Source: Patescibacteria group bacterium (GTDB taxonomy: Bacteria > Patescibacteriota > JABMPQ01). Taken from it: a stretch of DNA of 58,583 nucleotides. This document shows, piece by piece, positions 33,280-42,956 of this stretch. The notes below the pieces were generated by a model that saw only the letters and a list, made by a program, of their open reading frames with translations, made no database searches and was not told the DNA's origin. Position 1 is the stretch's first letter. Each line of letters opens with the position of its first letter. The stretch lies in NCBI GenBank assembly GCA_018818965.1, contig JAHJQX010000018.1, forward strand, positions 1 to 58,583. Reading direction: 5' to 3'. A program made the position numbers and the translations under genes.

Positions 33280-34545
33280 CAGTCTATCGGTCGTTTTAGC
33301 GATCTAGGGATAAAAGAAAAATTTCTCGCTATTCTCGCCCAAAAGAAATTTGCTGTCCCTACCCCAATCCAACACCAAGTTATTCCTGGCGCTTTGGAGG
33401 GAAAAGACGTTGTTGGTATTGCTCAAACTGGAACAGGAAAAACCCTAGCGTTTGGTATTCCGATGATCCAGCGCATTGCTTTTCATAAGGGACAGGGATT
33501 GATTCTAGTTCCCACCCGCGAACTCGCGTTGCAAGTAGAAGAAGCATTCAGGGATATTGGTGCTCCACTGGGACTACACACAGCAGTAGTTATTGGGGGA
33601 ACTTCTCAGCACCCTCAAGTAAAAGCCCTCAAGCGTAATCCCCACGTGGTGATTGCTACCCCCGGGCGTTTAGTTGATTTAATGGACCAAGGAGCTTATA
33701 AGCTCGATCGTGTAAATATTGTCACTCTCGACGAAGCCGATCGCATGCTCGATATTGGTTTTTTGCCACAAATCAAACGAGTTCTACAAACTATACCAAA
33801 AGAGCGACAAACAATGTTGTTTTCGGCCACTATGCCGAAATCAATTTCATCGCTGGCCAGTACGTTTATGAAATTGCCCCTGCGGATTGAAATTGCCCCT
33901 CAAGGAACAGCCGCCGAGAATGTAGAGCATGAAGTATTTGTTGTTACCAAGGATGATAAAATGCGTTTGCTTGATTCTTTACTGCAACAGTACCAAAAAG
34001 GTAAAATTCTTATTTTTTCGCGAACAAAACATGGCGCGAAACGGATTACTCGCGATATTCGCAATATGAGTCAAACAGTAACGGAAATTCATTCCAACCG
34101 CTCTCAATCACAACGAAAAGCAGCTCTGGCGGGATTTACTAGCGGTAAATTTCGCATCATGGTTGCCACTGACATTGCTGCGCGCGGTATTGATGTTCAA
34201 GATATCTCACTGGTGATTAATTTTGACCTTCCCGATGACTGCGAAAATTATGTCCACCGTATCGGTCGAACTGGACGCGCCGGACGCAACGGGAAGGCTA
34301 TCACTTTTGTCACCTCGAACCAAAGAAATGATGTTCGAAAAATTGAACGACTGATCCGCCAATCATTGCCGATCGTGTCTTTACCAACCCTCCCCCCGGA
34401 AAGAAAAAAACCACCCCATGAAGCACAATCTCAGGCTCGGGGTCGGAAATACTATTCTCAGCGAGGTCGTGGTGGACAGAATTCTGCCAGAAAACACCGA
34501 CAATCATATCGAGGTCAGCGCAGTAGCTCTCGTCACCGGGGATAG
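33265..34545 (+). CDS. DEAD-box ATP-dependent RNA helicase
   Basis: 426 residues from the ATG at 33265. The track start at 33208 is a TTG in the leader. Motifs in order: Q-motif 'FAVPTPIQHQ', I 'AQTGTGKT', Ia 'PTRELALQ', Ib 'TPGRLVD', II 'DEAD', III 'SATMP', V 'ATDIAARGID' and VI 'HRIGRTGRAG'. The last 60 residues are an Arg/Gly/Ser-rich RNA-binding tail. Family members remodel RNA in ribosome assembly and mRNA decay, especially in the cold. The structured leader suggests post-transcriptional control. Confidence 0.95.
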   Translation: MTQREQSIGRFSDLGIKEKFLAILAQKKFAVPTPIQHQVIPGALEGKDVVGIAQTGTGKTLAFGIPMIQRIAFHKGQGLILVPTRELALQVEEAFRDIGAPLGLHTAVVIGGTSQHPQVKALKRNPHVVIATPGRLVDLMDQGAYKLDRVNIVTLDEADRMLDIGFLPQIKRVLQTIPKERQTMLFSATMPKSISSLASTFMKLPLRIEIAPQGTAAENVEHEVFVVTKDDKMRLLDSLLQQYQKGKILIFSRTKHGAKRITRDIRNMSQTVTEIHSNRSQSQRKAALAGFTSGKFRIMVATDIAARGIDVQDISLVINFDLPDDCENYVHRIGRTGRAGRNGKAITFVTSNQRNDVRKIERLIRQSLPIVSLPTLPPERKKPPHEAQSQARGRKYYSQRGRGGQNSARKHRQSYRGQRSSSRHRG

Positions 34546-34602
34546 TCTCTATTATTTAGCCTGTTTTCCCAGGTAATTTATTTTTATTAAATCCCAAATT
34601 TC

Positions 34603-36459
34603 ATGGAAATCAGAAACATTGCCATTATTGCTCACGTTGATCACGGCAAAACAAAGATTACTGATGCTCTGATGCGTCAAACGGGAGCGACGACTGATGA
34701 ATCCGTCAGTATGGATAGCAATGCCCTCGAACAAGAGCGTGGTATTACAATTTATGCCAAAAACGCTTCTATGTTTTACCCTTCGGCCAGCCCGCCTCGT
34801 CCCGATCGGATTGGGACGGGCGTGGCAGGCTCAGGGCGGGCAGTCACCAAGATTAATATCGTTGATACACCCGGACATGCGGACTTTGGTTCAGAGGTAG
34901 AACGGGTTTTGCGCTCAATTGATTCTGTGTTGCTAGTGGTGGATGCACAAGAAGGTCCCATGCCGCAGACAAAATTTGTTTTGAAAAAATCCTTGGAGAT
35001 AGGTCTCAAGCCGCTAGTGGTGATAAATAAAATTGACAAACCGGCTGCTCGACCAGCCGAAGTCGTGGAAGAGGTACTTGAGCTATTTATGGATCTTGGC
35101 GCCAATGATGAACAATTGGATTTTCAAACAGTTTATACCAATGCCAAAGAAGGGATAGCTAAAAAGGAGTTGGATCCTCCCTCCGTCCCGCTCAGCGGGG
35201 CTACGAAAGATAAGCAGGATCCCCAGGATATGACACCATTACTTGATGCGATATTAGCCAATGTTGCTCCTGCCCCAACGGAAGTAGATAAGCCGCTGCG
35301 CATGCAGTCGTTCAACTTAGATTATGATAATTATTTGGGACGTCTCGCGATCGCGCGAATTTATGAAGGAACAGTGAAAGAAAAAGACCAACTTTTTATC
35401 AAGCGAGTCGATGGGACTGTGCAAAAGGGAACGGTTACCAACCTTTTCACTTTTGAAGGTTTTACCAGAAAGGAAGTTCAACAGGCTGAGGCCGGAGATA
35501 TTATTGTGGTGGCTGGATTTCCGGAAGTCTACATTGGTGACACCATGACCACCGATGAATCAGCTGAACTTTTACCGCACATTGCTGTCGATGAGCCGAC
35601 TATTTCTTTGGGATTTATGATCAATAACTCACCCTTGGCTGGGCAAGCCGGGAAATTTGTTACAAATTCACAACTAAAAGAACGTTTAGCCAAAGAATTA
35701 GAGGTGAACGTCGGAATCAAAATAGACTTTTCACAGGCAGATCAGTATATCGTTCACGGACGGGGAGAAATGCACATTGCCATCCTCTTGGAAAACATGC
35801 GACGTGAAGGGTATGAGGTGCAAGTTTCTCAGCCAAAAGTAATTTTGCAAGAAAAGGCGGGACAAACTCTCGAGCCGTTTGAAGAACTCATTGTTGATGT
35901 GCCAGAGTCGATGTCTGGTCTCGTTATCGAAAAAATTGCCAAGCGTAAAGGAACCATGATGGATGTAAAAACGAATCAGGCCGGCACGCGGTTAATATTT
36001 GAAATCCCCACCCGCGGTCTCTTGGGACTGCGTTCAGAATTTATGACGGAAACGCGCGGTGAAGGAATTATGTCTTCCCGTGTCATTGGTTTTCGACCCC
36101 ACGTTGGTGAGATCAAACGTCGAGCAGTTGGCTCGATGGTTTCCATGGCAACGGGCAAAGCCCTCGGATTTTCTCTTTTTAATTTGCAAGAACGCGGCGT
36201 CCTTTATATTGGACCGACTACCGAGGTCTATGAAGGTATGGTCATTGGTAATGTCAGTAAAGGCGAAGACATGGCTGTCAATCCAACTAAGGGCAAACAA
36301 TTAACTAATATGCGGGCGTCTGGATCTGATGAAGCTTTGAATTTAACACCTCCCGTTAAGCTTACACTAGAGCTGGGCTTAGAGATTATCGCCGATGACG
36401 AACTATTAGAAATTACTCCGCAAGCTGTTCGACTGAGAAAAAAAGAATTAAAACAGTAA
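34603..36459 (+). CDS. typA: Translational GTPase TypA/BipA with two inserted segments
   Basis: 618 residues. G1 'AHVDHGKT', G3 'DTPGHADFG', G4 'NKID', then EF-Tu-like, EF-G-like and the BipA C-terminal domain ('[12 protein letters not shown]', '[11 protein letters not shown]'). It is a ribosome-associated GTPase used in assembly and stress. Compared with E. coli BipA as I remember it, there are about 20 extra residues (about 60-82) just before G3 and about 13 extra near 190-207. Both coincide with GC-rich palindromic DNA. The frame stays open. Confidence 0.95.
   Translation: MEIRNIAIIAHVDHGKTKITDALMRQTGATTDESVSMDSNALEQERGITIYAKNASMFYPSASPPRPDRIGTGVAGSGRAVTKINIVDTPGHADFGSEVERVLRSIDSVLLVVDAQEGPMPQTKFVLKKSLEIGLKPLVVINKIDKPAARPAEVVEEVLELFMDLGANDEQLDFQTVYTNAKEGIAKKELDPPSVPLSGATKDKQDPQDMTPLLDAILANVAPAPTEVDKPLRMQSFNLDYDNYLGRLAIARIYEGTVKEKDQLFIKRVDGTVQKGTVTNLFTFEGFTRKEVQQAEAGDIIVVAGFPEVYIGDTMTTDESAELLPHIAVDEPTISLGFMINNSPLAGQAGKFVTNSQLKERLAKELEVNVGIKIDFSQADQYIVHGRGEMHIAILLENMRREGYEVQVSQPKVILQEKAGQTLEPFEELIVDVPESMSGLVIEKIAKRKGTMMDVKTNQAGTRLIFEIPTRGLLGLRSEFMTETRGEGIMSSRVIGFRPHVGEIKRRAVGSMVSMATGKALGFSLFNLQERGVLYIGPTTEVYEGMVIGNVSKGEDMAVNPTKGKQLTNMRASGSDEALNLTPPVKLTLELGLEIIADDELLEITPQAVRLRKKELKQ
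34790..34841. repeat. GC-rich palindrome inside typA, insertion 1
   Basis: GCCCGCC (34790-34796) pairs with GGCGGGC (34835-34841). An inner CGTCCCGAT-CGG-ATTGGGACG stem (34798-34818) has one G-U. It shares the 'TCCCGATC-GAT-GGGAC' core with the palindrome at 36543-36581. Confidence 0.75.
35172..35222. repeat. Palindrome inside typA, insertion 2
   Basis: GGATCCT (35172-35178) and AGGATCC (35216-35222) form the outer stem and CCCGC-TCA-GCGGG (35187-35199) the inner. The span of 51 bp equals 17 codons. Confidence 0.55.
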
Positions 36460-36527
36460 ACTAAAATTTGGTCTTTTGCTAGTCGCTGGATCTAAACTTC
36501 AAAAAAGATAATCCGCGGGCTCAATCG

Positions 36528-37814
36528 ATGAAAAGCAATAAACCCTGCCCATCCCGATCCGATCGGGACGAGGTGGGCGGGTACAATTTAGCGGTAATTG
36601 GTGGTGGACCAGCTGGAATGATGGCGGCCGGCCAGGCGGCCGAGCTTGGCTCTCGAGTTGTTTTGCTGGAAAAAAATGAGCAGCTAGGGATAAAACTTTT
36701 ACTGGCTGGCAAAGGTCGATGTAATATTACCAATGCTGAAGAGGATTTGTCGAAGTTTATAAATAGTTATGGACGAAATGGCCGATTTTTATATTCGGCT
36801 TTGCATAAATTTTCCAACCGAGAGGTGGTGGAATTTTTTGTCGATCGGGGAGTTAAAACAAAAATAGAAAGAGGGGGGAGAGTCTTTCCCGCCTCCGATA
36901 ACGCTCGAGAGGTTGTTAGCTGTTTAGAAAAATATTTGGCAGATAACAGGGTAGAAATCAAGTTTAATAGTGCAGTGGAAAAAATAATCATCGGTTCGGG
37001 AAATAAAAAAATAGCTAAAGTTATTTTAAAAAATGGCGGGGAAATCGTGGCTGACAATTTTGTCTTGGCCGCGGGCGGAAAGTCTTACCCGGGAACGGGT
37101 TCTACTGGTGATGCCTACAAATGGCTTAAAGAAATGGGGCACACTGTAGTAGAGCCAAGGCCAGCTCTTACCCCCGTTATTGTCAAAGAAAAAATAGTTA
37201 AAAAACTAGAAGGCTTGAGTTTAAAAAACGTAGAGGTTAGTTTATGGGGAAAACGTAAACTTGATTCCTGCTTTGGCGAAGCACTTTTTACCGGCAATGG
37301 CCTGAGCGGCCCGATAATATTGAATCTAAGCGAAAAAGTGAGTGAAAATGAAGCGAAAGATTTAAAAATAAAAATAGATTTCAAACCCGCCCTTGATTAC
37401 CCGACTTTGGACAAAAGAATTCAGAGAGATTTTGCTGAGCAAAATAATAAACAATTTAAAAATAGCTTGAATAAACTGCTGCCGCAGAAACTAATTCCGG
37501 TTATTATTGAGTTATCGGGGATTGAAGGAAATAGGAAGGTAAACGAAGTAACCAGAACCGAAAGAAAGAAAATCGTGAAGCTACTAAAAGAATTTGAGCT
37601 TAGCGTTGTGGGATTGGTCGGCTTTACTAAAGCAATTGTGACTTCTGGTGGGGTGGAATTAAAAGAAGTTGATCCCCAGACAATGAAGTCAAAAATAATA
37701 GACAATCTGTATTTTGCTGGCGAAATTCTGGATATTAATGGTCCGACTGGTGGGTATAATTTGCAAGTCGCCTGGAGTACGGGGTATTTGGCCGGCGAGA
37801 GCAGTTTGCGGTAA
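36528..37814 (+). CDS. BaiN/HI0933-family FAD-dependent oxidoreductase
   Basis: 428 residues. The FAD-binding Rossmann motif 'AVIGGGPAGMMAAGQAAELG' starts at residue 21. 'GKGRCNITN' and 'VLAAGGKSYPGTGSTGDAYK' are the HI0933 signatures, and the C-terminus 'YFAGEILDINGPTGGYNLQ' is typical. Substrate is unknown for most members. Residues 6-18 ('PCPSRSDRDEVGG') are encoded by a 39-bp palindrome lying between 'MKSNK' and 'YNLAVIGGG'. Without it the N-terminus would be normal for the family. Confidence 0.92.
   Translation: MKSNKPCPSRSDRDEVGGYNLAVIGGGPAGMMAAGQAAELGSRVVLLEKNEQLGIKLLLAGKGRCNITNAEEDLSKFINSYGRNGRFLYSALHKFSNREVVEFFVDRGVKTKIERGGRVFPASDNAREVVSCLEKYLADNRVEIKFNSAVEKIIIGSGNKKIAKVILKNGGEIVADNFVLAAGGKSYPGTGSTGDAYKWLKEMGHTVVEPRPALTPVIVKEKIVKKLEGLSLKNVEVSLWGKRKLDSCFGEALFTGNGLSGPIILNLSEKVSENEAKDLKIKIDFKPALDYPTLDKRIQRDFAEQNNKQFKNSLNKLLPQKLIPVIIELSGIEGNRKVNEVTRTERKKIVKLLKEFELSVVGLVGFTKAIVTSGGVELKEVDPQTMKSKIIDNLYFAGEILDINGPTGGYNLQVAWSTGYLAGESSLR
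36543..36581. repeat. 39-bp palindrome within the 5' end of the BaiN-like gene
   Basis: CCCTGCCCA pairs with TGGGCGGG (one G-U), with inner TCCCGAT-CCG-ATCGGGA. 39 bp equals 13 codons, keeping the frame. It is followed by TAC, as is the element in the tRNA copy. Confidence 0.75.
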
Positions 37815-37839
37815 GTTTTAATAAATAAAAAAAACCAAA

Positions 37840-38433
37840 ATGATTAAAAGAGAAACAGTTTTGTTTGTTCTACTAGCAGGCTTCCTAGTTGTTTCCTTGG
37901 CGGGAGCGGGTTGTTCTCAGTCAGAAACCGAGGAAGCAGTCGAGGAGGAAGATCAGGCAGTCGAGACTACAGAAGAAACCGTCGTCAAGACTGATACCAC
38001 TGACAAAACTATCGAAAAAACAGAGGCCACCGACTCCACGGAAAAAACCGACACCACCACAGATAAAAAAGTGGAATGGAAATTAGTATCTGGTGATCCC
38101 AGCGATACCTGCTCGGCTCCTACCTATGAGGGGGAAGTTGAAGTAAGTGGTTGGTATGTTTATGACTACAGCTATGTCGAGAAAACTTGGCTACTCCAGA
38201 TAATTGACGAAGATGTTAGCAAAATTCCGATTAAAGAAGTGTATGGCGAGGAGAGCTATAATCAGTGGGTAGAAAAGCCACAGTTTCTGTTCGATGCGAC
38301 AGCGGAACAGGTCGAGGAGCTCAAAAAAGCTTCGGAAGACAAGCCGGTGAAAGTGACCATCAAAGCTTTTCGGGCATATTGTGAAGGTGCGCCGCAGCTT
38401 AGCCAAACGGGATTTGGTAATATTTGGCAATAA
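37840..38433 (+). CDS. Lipoprotein with Thr/Glu/Lys-rich linker
   Basis: 197 residues. The lipobox 'SLAGAGC' (Cys about 25) predicts a lipid anchor. Residues 28-78 are a low-complexity Glu/Thr/Lys/Asp spacer. The C-terminal domain (about 80-197) has two Cys ('DTCSAPTYEG' and 'RAYCEGAPQ') that may form a disulfide and 'VSGWYVYDYSYVEKTWLLQI', suggesting a small beta-domain. No family recognised. It ends at a terminator. Confidence 0.8.
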   Translation: MIKRETVLFVLLAGFLVVSLAGAGCSQSETEEAVEEEDQAVETTEETVVKTDTTDKTIEKTEATDSTEKTDTTTDKKVEWKLVSGDPSDTCSAPTYEGEVEVSGWYVYDYSYVEKTWLLQIIDEDVSKIPIKEVYGEESYNQWVEKPQFLFDATAEQVEELKKASEDKPVKVTIKAFRAYCEGAPQLSQTGFGNIWQ

Positions 38434-38451
38434 TAAAAACTGGGAAACATA

Positions 38452-38492
38452 AAAACCCCTGCTAGAGTGTTCAATAACTGGCAGGGTTTTTT
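38452..38492. terminator. Rho-independent terminator after the lipoprotein gene
   Basis: AAAAACCC(C)TGC pairs with GCAGGGTTTTTT around a loop of about 19 nt. A-rich before and T-rich after make it usable on both strands. Confidence 0.75.
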
Positions 38493-38514
38493 GTTTGCTG
38501 CTAATATGTATTTA

Positions 38515-38676
38515 GGAGCTGTCGCCGAACACCATTTCTGCTGCAATTTCTCAATTTCGGCTATAATCATCGTAAAATCTTTTGGCTTATCCTAGCAGAT
38601 AGGCCGCAAGATTTTACGGTGATTCTATCTCAAAATTGAGAAATTTCGCAACGAAAGCGTGTTCGGCGACAGCCCC
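38515..38676. mobile_element. Foldback MITE-like element, copy 1
   Basis: 162 bp that fold almost entirely into one hairpin. The outer GCTGTCGCCGAACAC (38518-38532) matches GTGTTCGGCGACAGC (38659-38673) over 15 bp. AATTTCTCAATTT has a perfect 13-bp complement on the other arm, and CGTAAAATCTT/AAGATTTTACG pair over 11 bp. ATTTA flanks both ends (38510-38514 and 38677-38681), a possible target duplication. It is homologous to copy 2 at 48780. No coding capacity. Confidence 0.75.
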
Positions 38677-38725
38677 ATTTAGAGACAGTGATTTTTAGAT
38701 AAGTAAATATACGAAAGTAAAAACT

Positions 38726-39844
38726 ATGGCTATCATCAACCCAAAACAAACAGTCCTGGATCTTATTGGCTATGCCGATATTAAAATAAATGGCGATCGT
38801 CCTTGGGATATTAGAGTGAAAAATGAAGATTTTTATAAGAGGATATTAAGTCAGGCTTCACTTGGTCTGGGCGAGTCGTACATGGATGGTTGGTGGGAGA
38901 CAGAGGCACTTGATGTTTTAACGGACAAGCTTTTGCGAGCGGGAACAGATAAAAAAGTTATTAGTTTCAAGGCGCTGACTAATGTCGTGAAAGCGCGGAT
39001 TACCAACCGGCAAACTAAGGCAAGATCGAAAAAGGTCGCCGAAATACATTATGATCTGGGTAATGATTTTTACAGTCAGATGCTAGACAGTCGGATGCAA
39101 TATACTTGTGGGTATTGGCTGCAGGCGGAAAATTTAGAAGAAGCGCAAGAACATAAATTGGATCTAATATGTAAGAAATTAAATTTAAACCCTGAAGACC
39201 ATGTGCTAGAACTTGGTTGTGGTTGGGGTGGCTTTGCCAAATATGCGGCGGGGGAATACGGCTGTCGGGTTACTGGTTATAATATTTCGCAGGAACAGGT
39301 CAAGTATGCCCGAGATAATTGCCAAGGGTTACCAGTAGAGATTGTTGAAAAAGATTATCGAGAAGCTACCGGTTCTTATGATAAAGTGGTAGCGATTGGA
39401 TTGTGCGAACATATTGGTTATAAAAACTATCGCGGGTTTATGGAAGTTGCCCATAAATCCCTCAAGGATGGTGGTTTATTCCTAGTTCATACTATCGGTG
39501 GTCTCAAATCAGCTACCTCTACCGATCCCTGGATAGAGAAATATATCTTTCCCAATTCGATGCTGCCTTCCCCGGCTCAGCTAGCTGAAGCGTTGGAAGG
39601 TCTCTTTGTCTTGGAGGATTGGCATAGCTTTGGGTCGGATTATGATAAAACGCTTATGGCCTGGTTTGCTAATTTTGACCGGAACTGGCCAAAGCTGCGT
39701 GAGCAATACGGCGAGCGATTTTATCGGATGTGGAAATTTTATCTGCTCATCTGTGCTGGTTCTTTTCGGGCGCGAAAAAATCAGTTGTGGCAGGTGGTGT
39801 TGTCCAAGGGAGGTGTAACGGGCGGTTATCAGTCAGTGCGATAG
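38726..39844 (+). CDS. cfa: Cyclopropane-fatty-acid-synthase family methyltransferase
   Basis: 372 residues. 'ASLGLGESYMDGWW' near residue 46, 'HYDLGNDFYSQMLD', SAM-binding 'VLELGCGWGGFAKYAA', 'CEHIGYKNY' and the C-terminal 'WKFYLLICAGSFRARKNQLWQ' are canonical Cfa motifs. It uses SAM to methylate unsaturated acyl chains in membrane lipids, giving a cyclopropane or, in some relatives, a methylene branch. The next gene encodes a GlcD/DHCR24-like FAD oxidoreductase, a pairing that hints at methyl-branched products. Confidence 0.92.
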   Translation: MAIINPKQTVLDLIGYADIKINGDRPWDIRVKNEDFYKRILSQASLGLGESYMDGWWETEALDVLTDKLLRAGTDKKVISFKALTNVVKARITNRQTKARSKKVAEIHYDLGNDFYSQMLDSRMQYTCGYWLQAENLEEAQEHKLDLICKKLNLNPEDHVLELGCGWGGFAKYAAGEYGCRVTGYNISQEQVKYARDNCQGLPVEIVEKDYREATGSYDKVVAIGLCEHIGYKNYRGFMEVAHKSLKDGGLFLVHTIGGLKSATSTDPWIEKYIFPNSMLPSPAQLAEALEGLFVLEDWHSFGSDYDKTLMAWFANFDRNWPKLREQYGERFYRMWKFYLLICAGSFRARKNQLWQVVLSKGGVTGGYQSVR

Positions 39845-39883
39845 GAATGACCCAGTTAAGCCGCGCTAGAAATTAGCAAAATT

Positions 39884-41239
39884 ATGGAATCTATCGAATC
39901 GTACAACCAGAAAAAGGCTGAGCTAATCAGAGAGTTGCAACTAGCTGGCGGTCAAGCGATTGGCTTGGCCAAATCAACTTCTAATCTATTTCGGCAACGT
40001 CAAAAAACAAAAACACACAAAATAGATGTCAAACATTTTAACAACGTCATCAGTATTGATAAGGAAAATATGGTTGCGAAAGTGGAGGGGATGACGACTT
40101 ATGAGGCTTTGGTTAAAGAAACGTTGCGGCAGGGGTTGTTGCCGACCGTTGTGCCAGAATTAAAATCGATTACTATCGGAGGAGCTGTCTCTGGCGTGGG
40201 GATTGAGTCCTCGTCTTTTAAGTACGGCTTAGTCCATGAAACAGTTTCGGAGATTGAAGTTTTGCTCGGGGATGGTCGCGTAGTTGTCTGCACGCCAAAC
40301 AACGAATACCGCGATTTGTTTTATGGGTTTCCGAATTCGTATGGTACATTGGGCTATATTCTTAAGCTAAAAGTAAAATTACGACCGGCGCCGGAATATG
40401 TAAGGCTCGAGCATCGGCGGTATGACCAAGTGGAAAAATATTTTAGGGATTTGCAGCAATTTTGTGCAGCCGCTCGAGCGGGGAGTGGTGGCTATGACTT
40501 CATCGATGGCACTATTTTTAGTCCCGGCGAACAATATATTACGCTGGGTACTTTTGTCGCTGAAGTACCATTTATCAGCGATTATACTTACCGCAATATT
40601 TATTTTCGATCGTTACAAAAGAAAAAAGTGGACTATCTGACCACCCACGATTATATCTGGCGTTGGGATTCTGATTGGTTTTGGTGCTCCAAGCATTTTT
40701 ACATGCAAAATTCGTTGATGAGATTACTGTTTGGCAAATTTGCTCTGCGCTCGACAGTCTATTGGAAAATTAGCGCCTGGAGTAGTAAGTTGAAGGTATT
40801 GGGCTTCATTCAAAAGACGCTTGGCCATCGGACAGAGTCAATTATCCAGGACGTCCAAATTCCGTTGGAGAATTGCTCCGCTTTTATGGATTTTTTCCAT
40901 CAAGAAATAGGGATCAAGCCGGTTTGGGTTTGTCCGGTGACAGCCTATGATAAAAAAGTTAGCTATGATCTCTATCCAATGGATTCTGCCAAGTTGTATG
41001 TTAATTTTGGCTTTTGGGATACGGTGAAGAGTGATCAAGCGGAGGGATATTATAATAAAATGATCGAGGCGAGGGTTGAGGAGCTGGCGGGCAAGAAATC
41101 GCTCTACTCGACTTCGTATTATTCGCCAGAGAAATTCTGGGAATTATATAATAAGAAGGCGTACGATGTTCTCAAAGCTAAGTATGATCCGACGAAGAAA
41201 TTTCGGGATCTATATGCTAAGTGTGTGAAAAGAAAATAA
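39884..41239 (+). CDS. FAD-linked oxidoreductase (GlcD/DHCR24-like)
   Basis: 451 residues. The FAD_binding_4 domain (about 25-190) shows 'VEGMTTYEALVKETL', 'SITIGGAVSGVGIESSSF' and 'NSYGTLGYILKLKVKL'. The C-terminal half resembles DHCR24-type reductases. In actinobacteria a Cfa-like methyltransferase and an FAD oxidoreductase of this kind (Tms/Bfa pair) together make 10-methyl fatty acids by reducing a 10-methylene intermediate. Its position 39 bp after the cfa gene suggests the same here. Length matches that enzyme, but other FAD oxidases remain possible. Confidence 0.85.
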   Translation: MESIESYNQKKAELIRELQLAGGQAIGLAKSTSNLFRQRQKTKTHKIDVKHFNNVISIDKENMVAKVEGMTTYEALVKETLRQGLLPTVVPELKSITIGGAVSGVGIESSSFKYGLVHETVSEIEVLLGDGRVVVCTPNNEYRDLFYGFPNSYGTLGYILKLKVKLRPAPEYVRLEHRRYDQVEKYFRDLQQFCAAARAGSGGYDFIDGTIFSPGEQYITLGTFVAEVPFISDYTYRNIYFRSLQKKKVDYLTTHDYIWRWDSDWFWCSKHFYMQNSLMRLLFGKFALRSTVYWKISAWSSKLKVLGFIQKTLGHRTESIIQDVQIPLENCSAFMDFFHQEIGIKPVWVCPVTAYDKKVSYDLYPMDSAKLYVNFGFWDTVKSDQAEGYYNKMIEARVEELAGKKSLYSTSYYSPEKFWELYNKKAYDVLKAKYDPTKKFRDLYAKCVKRK

Positions 41240-41256
41240 TTATAATCTAAAAGAAA

Positions 41257-42528
41257 ATGAAAAAGCAAAAAAATTTGGTTTTAGTGATGACTGGCCTAGT
41301 TTTGGCCGGCGTTGTCTTAGTCGGTGGCTGTGTGATGAAGCCCGATAAGGACGACGAGGGTTCAGTCGAAGATGGTCAACAAGGTGCTGGTTGGCAAACG
41401 GAAACTGTCGATGACAGCGGCTGGGTCGGCATTGATCCGTCAATTGCTGTTGATAGTTCCAGCAATCCCAGTATCAGCTATTACGATGAAGATAATCACG
41501 ATCTTAAGTATGCTTGGCGCCAGGATGGTTCTTGGCAAAGTGAAGTGGTTGATTCGACTGGGGATGTTGGCGAAGAGAGCAGCTTGGTGATTGACGGTCA
41601 AGGAACAGTTCATGTCAGTTACGTCAATCATGATAAGGGTGCGTTGAAATATGCCCGCAAATCTGGCGGGTCATGGGATATTAGCACGATTGACGATGAT
41701 AATAGTCATCACGTGGTAGCTACTTCAATTGTTTTGGACGGCCAGGGCTATCCGCACGTTGCTTACAATTGGGAGGGGGGAGCGGAGTATAATAATGGCA
41801 ACAATGATGAGGGCGATGGTAAAGATGTTGGCAATGAGGGTATGGATGATGATAAAGACGTCGACGACAAAAATAATGGCGTTGTTGATGGCAATAATAA
41901 TAAGAATGACAACGATAGCGGCTTTATTAAATTTGCTTCCTGGAATGGGAGTTCTTGGGATATTGAGGAGGCAGCGCCGGGCGGCTCCGATGTTTATTTA
42001 GCCCTGGACAACAAAGATCAGCCCCATGTTTGTTTTATCAAAGGCGACCCTAATACTGACCCGCGTATTCACTATGCCAGCCAGATTGCTGGTAGTTGGC
42101 AGACAGAGATTGTCGATTCGGCCACCAAGTCGGGTGGGGATTGTGGAATAGACGTTGATTCGAGTGGCGGTATTCATATCACTTACCACGATTACGGCCA
42201 GGGCGCAATTAAGTATGCTAAGCAGGAAGGTGACACCTGGGAAACTCAGACGGTCGTGACAGGTACTGGGAAGCAGGAGGGACTGAGAATGGTGGTCGAT
42301 TCGGCGAGTCAGCCGCATGTTATTTTCGTCAACGATCAAACAGAAAAGTTGATCCATGCTATATTAACAGGTGACTCTTGGACACAAGAAATTATCAATA
42401 AGATGGGTATCCCATCGGTGGCGATTGATGGTAATGACCGCTTGCACGTTGCTCATGGGTATTCAGTGGAGACTGACAAGCTGGAAGATGAGACGGAGAT
42501 TATGAGGTATTCGACAAGGGAATATTAA
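41257..42528 (+). CDS. Lipoprotein with propeller-like repeats
   Basis: 423 residues. The lipobox 'VLVGGC' (Cys about 25) anchors it. About seven repeats of the form 'W.TE.VD..G.VG..PS.AVD..G.PHISY.....LKYA' suggest a bladed beta-propeller. A spacer of about 45 residues rich in Asn/Asp/Gly/Lys interrupts the middle (about 177-222). No catalytic motif. It is 17 bp after the FAD oxidoreductase and may be co-transcribed. Confidence 0.82.
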   Translation: MKKQKNLVLVMTGLVLAGVVLVGGCVMKPDKDDEGSVEDGQQGAGWQTETVDDSGWVGIDPSIAVDSSSNPSISYYDEDNHDLKYAWRQDGSWQSEVVDSTGDVGEESSLVIDGQGTVHVSYVNHDKGALKYARKSGGSWDISTIDDDNSHHVVATSIVLDGQGYPHVAYNWEGGAEYNNGNNDEGDGKDVGNEGMDDDKDVDDKNNGVVDGNNNKNDNDSGFIKFASWNGSSWDIEEAAPGGSDVYLALDNKDQPHVCFIKGDPNTDPRIHYASQIAGSWQTEIVDSATKSGGDCGIDVDSSGGIHITYHDYGQGAIKYAKQEGDTWETQTVVTGTGKQEGLRMVVDSASQPHVIFVNDQTEKLIHAILTGDSWTQEIINKMGIPSVAIDGNDRLHVAHGYSVETDKLEDETEIMRYSTREY

Positions 42529-42547
42529 CCGAAAGGGGGTGGATGGT

Positions 42548-42919
42548 ATGAATATTAAAAGACTAGTAATCGCCTTAGTGGTGGCGACTTTTTTCGGTTT
42601 CGGCTGTGCCTACGGAACCTCAACCGTCGAGATTCCTGGTTTTGAGATGACTATGGCTTATCTGCTAACGGTTTTTTATGCTCGGGTTTTAATTGGCTTT
42701 TTTGTCGGACTGAGTGGTAATCTCAAGTTACTAAAAGGAAAATATGCCAATGCGGCTTTACGGGGAGCTATCTTTGGCGTGATTACTAGTGTGGTGATAT
42801 CTTTTTACGGCGGTGCCTTAATTTTTATTATCGCTGGTGTGATCTACGGGGTAATTACGGATTTATTGGCTACAAGATTCAGTGAGCAGAAGGCAAAAAA
42901 TATTAGAGAGGAAAAATAG
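42548..42919 (+). CDS. Small membrane protein, hypothetical
   Basis: 123 residues from the ATG at 42548. This start is favoured over the GTG at 42539 because a strong Shine-Dalgarno (GAAAGGGGGTGG) lies just before it, one of the few in the window. Three to four hydrophobic segments; 'GFFVGLSGNLKLLKGKYANAALRGAIFG' forms a cytoplasmic loop. No family recognised. Confidence 0.75.
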   Translation: MNIKRLVIALVVATFFGFGCAYGTSTVEIPGFEMTMAYLLTVFYARVLIGFFVGLSGNLKLLKGKYANAALRGAIFGVITSVVISFYGGALIFIIAGVIYGVITDLLATRFSEQKAKNIREEK

Positions 42920-42956
42920 CGACGCGAGAAATCTCCGAATTTATATAGTCTAGAGT

